Below are positions 47,539-49,829 of a stretch of 49,829 nt of DNA, one piece after another. The stretch spans positions 1-49,829 of the forward strand of contig JAUIJI010000006.1 in the NCBI GenBank assembly GCA_030431435.1, read 5' to 3'. The notes under the pieces are model-generated. The model was given only the letters and a program-made list of their open reading frames with translations, searched no databases and was not told the origin of the DNA. The translations under genes were made by a program, and so were the position numbers. Source of the DNA: Alphaproteobacteria bacterium (GTDB lineage Bacteria > Pseudomonadota > Alphaproteobacteria > Sphingomonadales > Sphingomonadaceae). Numbering within the stretch: position 1 is the first letter of the stretch; every line of letters starts with the position of its first letter.

Positions 47539-48735
47539 TCAGGCCAGTTCAACAGCCACGGCAGTTGCCTCGCCGCCGCCGATGCACAGGCTTGCGATAC
47601 CCTTCTTGAGGCCGCGTGCCTTGAGTGCAGCAACCAGCGTGACAATGATACGCGAGCCGCTGGCGCCAATCGGGTGGCCCAGCGCAGTACCGCCGCCATT
47701 CACATTGATCTTGTCATGCGCAATGCCGATGTCCTGCATGGCGAACATTGTGACGCAGGCGAAGGCTTCGTTCACTTCCCACAGGTCAACATCGTCCACG
47801 CTCCAGCCGGTCTTTTGGAGCAGCTTCTCGATTGCGCCGACGGGGGCCGTGGTGAAGGCTTCGGGTTCATGGGCATGCGCGGTCATACCGACCAGCGTGG
47901 CCACAGGCGTCAGGCCCTTGTCAGCGGCAACGCTGGCGCGCGTCAGCACAAGGGCAGAGGCGCCATCAGAAATGGACGAGGAGGTTGCTGCCGTGATCGT
48001 GCCATCCTTGGCAAAGGCGGGGCGAAGCGTCGGGATCTTGTCAGGGCGGCCCTTGGAGGGGGATTCGTCCGTATCGACAACCACATCGCCCTTGCGGGTG
48101 GAGATGGTAACCGGGACAATTTCGTCTGCAAAGGCACCGCTCGACACGGCCGCGTTGGCACGGGCGAGGGAGGTGATCGAGTACTCGTCCATCTGCTCGC
48201 GGGTCAGCTCGTACTTGTTGGCCATTTCCTGGGCGTAGGAGCCCATGGCGGTGCCAGCCTTGTAAGCATCTTCCAGACCATCGAGGAACATGTGGTCATA
48301 GGCAGTGTCGTGGCCAAGTCGCGCGCCGCCGCGATGCTTCTTCAGCAGGTAAGGCGCGTTGGTCATGCTTTCCATGCCGCCGGCAACGACGATGTCTGCG
48401 CCGCCAGAGGCGAGGGCTTCTGCCCCCATGATGATCGTCTGCATGCCGCTGCCGCAAACCTTGTTGACGGTGGTGGCTTCGGCGCTCTTGGGCAGGCCTG
48501 CCTTCAGTGCAGCCTGGCGGGCAGGGGCCTGGCCGAGGCCGGCCGGGAGCACGCAGCCCATGTAAACCCGGTCGATATCCTCGCCAGCCGTGCCTGCGCG
48601 CTCGACGGCGCCCTTTACGGCGGTCGCGCCTAGGTCAGTCGCTGCCGCATCGGACAAGGCGCCCTGCATCGCGCCCATCGGGGTGCGGGCATAGGACAGG
48701 ATGACGACGGGATCGGATTCGTTGAAAGTGGCCAT
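47539..48735 (-). CDS. Acetyl-CoA C-acetyltransferase (thiolase)
   Basis: A 398-residue thiolase that condenses two acetyl-CoA or cleaves 3-ketoacyl-CoA. The nucleophile is Cys94 in VNKVCGSGMQ. NEAFACV near residue 327, GGGTALGHPIGASGSRI with the catalytic His near 356, and SLCIGGGEA with the second Cys near 386 complete the set. The start ATG 48735 gives the normal family start (DPVVILSYARTPMG). Whether it works in biosynthesis, in ketone-body or polyhydroxyalkanoate metabolism, or in breakdown cannot be told; no partner enzymes adjoin it. It is divergent from the gene at 48806. Confidence 0.95.
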   Translation of the reverse strand: MATFNESDPVVILSYARTPMGAMQGALSDAAATDLGATAVKGAVERAGTAGEDIDRVYMGCVLPAGLGQAPARQAALKAGLPKSAEATTVNKVCGSGMQTIIMGAEALASGGADIVVAGGMESMTNAPYLLKKHRGGARLGHDTAYDHMFLDGLEDAYKAGTAMGSYAQEMANKYELTREQMDEYSITSLARANAAVSSGAFADEIVPVTISTRKGDVVVDTDESPSKGRPDKIPTLRPAFAKDGTITAATSSSISDGASALVLTRASVAADKGLTPVATLVGMTAHAHEPEAFTTAPVGAIEKLLQKTGWSVDDVDLWEVNEAFACVTMFAMQDIGIAHDKINVNGGGTALGHPIGASGSRIIVTLVAALKARGLKKGIASLCIGGGEATAVAVELA

Positions 48736-48805
48736 GGGATATTTGCCTTTTGGCTATTGGAAAGGGATGATGTTCTCGGTGACACACCTAGGGGGCAATT
48801 ACTAC

Positions 48806-49829
48806 ATGCGCAAGATTGTGCAGTGCAGCATCATGGCGTTGGCGGCCCTTCTGGGAGCATGCGCGCATGACATGCCCGCTCATGCTCAATCTGGCGACTG
48901 GCGTGCTGTCGATGCCGCAACGGGCCAGCTCGATGGGCTGGAAGAACTTGAGCAGCTTGCACTCGATTTTCCCGATAGCGGATCTGTCAAACTGCGGCTG
49001 CTGAATGCTGCACTGGAAGCGGAAGCGACGGATGTCGCGCTTGCACAGGCAATGGCGCTGGCGCGCAGGGGGTATCGTTTCAGCGAAGGCGCACAGGCGC
49101 AACTATTGCAGCTGTTCGCGGGTGAGGGCGCAGAGGAACTGGAAACGGCGTTTGTTTCTGTGCGCGGGGCAATCGAGGGCAGCAAGGAGTATGCGACCGT
49201 ACCGGCTGAAGCGCAGCTGGTTGAGGGGCTTGTCTTCAATCCCGGCGGTGGAGACCTGGCCGTGACTGCAGTCGTTTCCCGAGAAGTCTGGAATTTGCGA
49301 GACGGAGAATGGCAGTCCCATTCCTATGCGCATCTCGGAAACCTCAGCGGTATTGCATTTGATGCGAACCGTGGCGGTTGGCTGGCATCCGGTGATCTCG
49401 GCATGTTGACCGAAGGAAGCGAAGCCGCTTCAGGATTGGTTCTGGTAAGCCCCGGTAACCGAGAGGGCGAACAATTCGCGGTTCCTGCCGGGGTCAACCT
49501 CTCCGACATAACGCTTGGAACCGATGGCACTGTCTATGCCAGCGATCCACTTGGCGGAGGTGTTTACCGGCTTCGTCAGGAATCCGATGAAATCGAGCCG
49601 TTTGTCTTGCCCGGCACGTTCCGGTCACCTCAAGGCCTTGCGACAAGCGCGGATGGCCTATGGCTCTATGTCAGCGACTATCGGTATGGGCTTGCTGCCA
49701 TCGATCTGGAAACCGGAGCAGCGCATCGGCTGACGACAGACCTTCCGATTCTGCTCGACGGGATCGACGCCCTCTTGCGCCATGGCAACGAACTGATTGC
49801 TGTGCAGAACGGCGCCAGTCCCAAGCAGA
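48806..49829 (+). CDS. Lipoprotein with TPR-like and propeller-like regions (partial)
   Basis: An open frame of 341 codons runs from ATG 48806 through the right edge, so the C-terminus is missing. A lipoprotein signal has lipobox LGAC with Cys at about residue 19. The next section (about 30-115) is helical and Ala/Leu/Glu-rich (LEELEQLALDFPDSGSVKLRLLNAAL), like a TPR-type repeat. From about residue 130 it becomes beta-rich with repeated blade-like elements: LSGIAFDANRGGWLASGD, LSDITLGTDGTVYASDPLGGGVYRL and PQGLATSADGLWLYVSDYRYGLAAIDL. These resemble SMP-30/NHL six-blade propellers. The function is unknown. Divergent from the thiolase gene. Confidence 0.82.
   Translation, partial: MRKIVQCSIMALAALLGACAHDMPAHAQSGDWRAVDAATGQLDGLEELEQLALDFPDSGSVKLRLLNAALEAEATDVALAQAMALARRGYRFSEGAQAQLLQLFAGEGAEELETAFVSVRGAIEGSKEYATVPAEAQLVEGLVFNPGGGDLAVTAVVSREVWNLRDGEWQSHSYAHLGNLSGIAFDANRGGWLASGDLGMLTEGSEAASGLVLVSPGNREGEQFAVPAGVNLSDITLGTDGTVYASDPLGGGVYRLRQESDEIEPFVLPGTFRSPQGLATSADGLWLYVSDYRYGLAAIDLETGAAHRLTTDLPILLDGIDALLRHGNELIAVQNGASPKQ

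Noticed and set aside
47167-48633. Open frame of 488 codons antisense to the thiolase and a lipoprotein
   Set aside because: It is a shadow of the catalytic thiolase gene and has no start signal.

Overview
The window reads as chromosomal DNA of a GC-rich sphingomonadal alphaproteobacterium, probably of the Erythrobacteraceae. Supporting signs are the high-GC coding style, an alphaproteobacterial-type RNase E with an acidic insertion, a release factor 2 with SPY in place of SPF, a complete exosortase A (XrtA) exopolysaccharide cluster, and the density of small lipoproteins and exported proteins. This placement rests on recalled family features, not on a database search. Genes are tightly packed, many start/stop codons overlap (ATGA, GTGA, TGATG), and several starts are TTG or GTG. 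No rRNA, tRNA, CRISPR array, phage, integron or insertion sequence was recognised.

Layout. (1) 1-8.1 kb, housekeeping: a cell-wall/exported protein fragment and a degenerate uracil-DNA glycosylase homologue (minus), then ETF-ubiquinone oxidoreductase, a palindromic dispersed repeat, ispE, an N-formylglutamate amidohydrolase homologue, ilvD, a small lipoprotein and the bifunctional NAD(P)HX repair enzyme. (2) 8.1-9.4 kb: a 23S rRNA uracil methyltransferase whose 3' end overlaps the next convergent gene. (3) 9.3-14.8 kb, exosortase-associated small-molecule module: two alpha/beta hydrolases, an acyl carrier protein and a GNAT-like transferase on the minus strand, divergent from an acyl-CoA ligase and a PLP decarboxylase on the plus strand. 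(4) 15.0-27.8 kb, the XrtA exopolysaccharide operon: export protein, chain-length determinant, tyrosine autokinase, outer-membrane barrel, ATPase, deacetylase, FemAB-like transferase, glycosyltransferase, XrtA-EpsI fusion and asparagine-synthase-like amidotransferase. (5) 27.8-31.3 kb: zapE and sdhB (minus), then an SDR and a methyltransferase (plus). (6) 31.4-39.5 kb: RNase E (minus), then N-acetylmuramoyl-L-alanine amidase, PBP1A and prfB (plus). (7) 39.5-44.3 kb: an exported cassette of outer-membrane protein, caspase-fold protein and methyltransferase lipoprotein, then a nitronate-monooxygenase-like enzyme and a frameshifted gene. (8) 44.4-49.8 kb: ammonium transporter, SH3-like exported protein, two paralogous lipoproteins, a thiolase and the start of a propeller-like lipoprotein.

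Regions 3 and 4 belong together functionally. The operon builds, polymerises and exports a surface polysaccharide and encodes the sorting protease XrtA. The divergent module has the parts to activate an acid, load it on a carrier, decarboxylate an amino acid and transfer an acyl or aminoacyl group, which suggests an uncharacterised decoration of the polymer or of sorted proteins. No PEP-CTERM substrate, priming glycosyltransferase or PrsK/PrsR regulator pair was seen here, so these must lie elsewhere.

The strongest candidates for undescribed biology are the product of the exosortase-linked module and the translationally coupled cassette of secreted caspase, outer-membrane barrel and methyltransferase lipoprotein.
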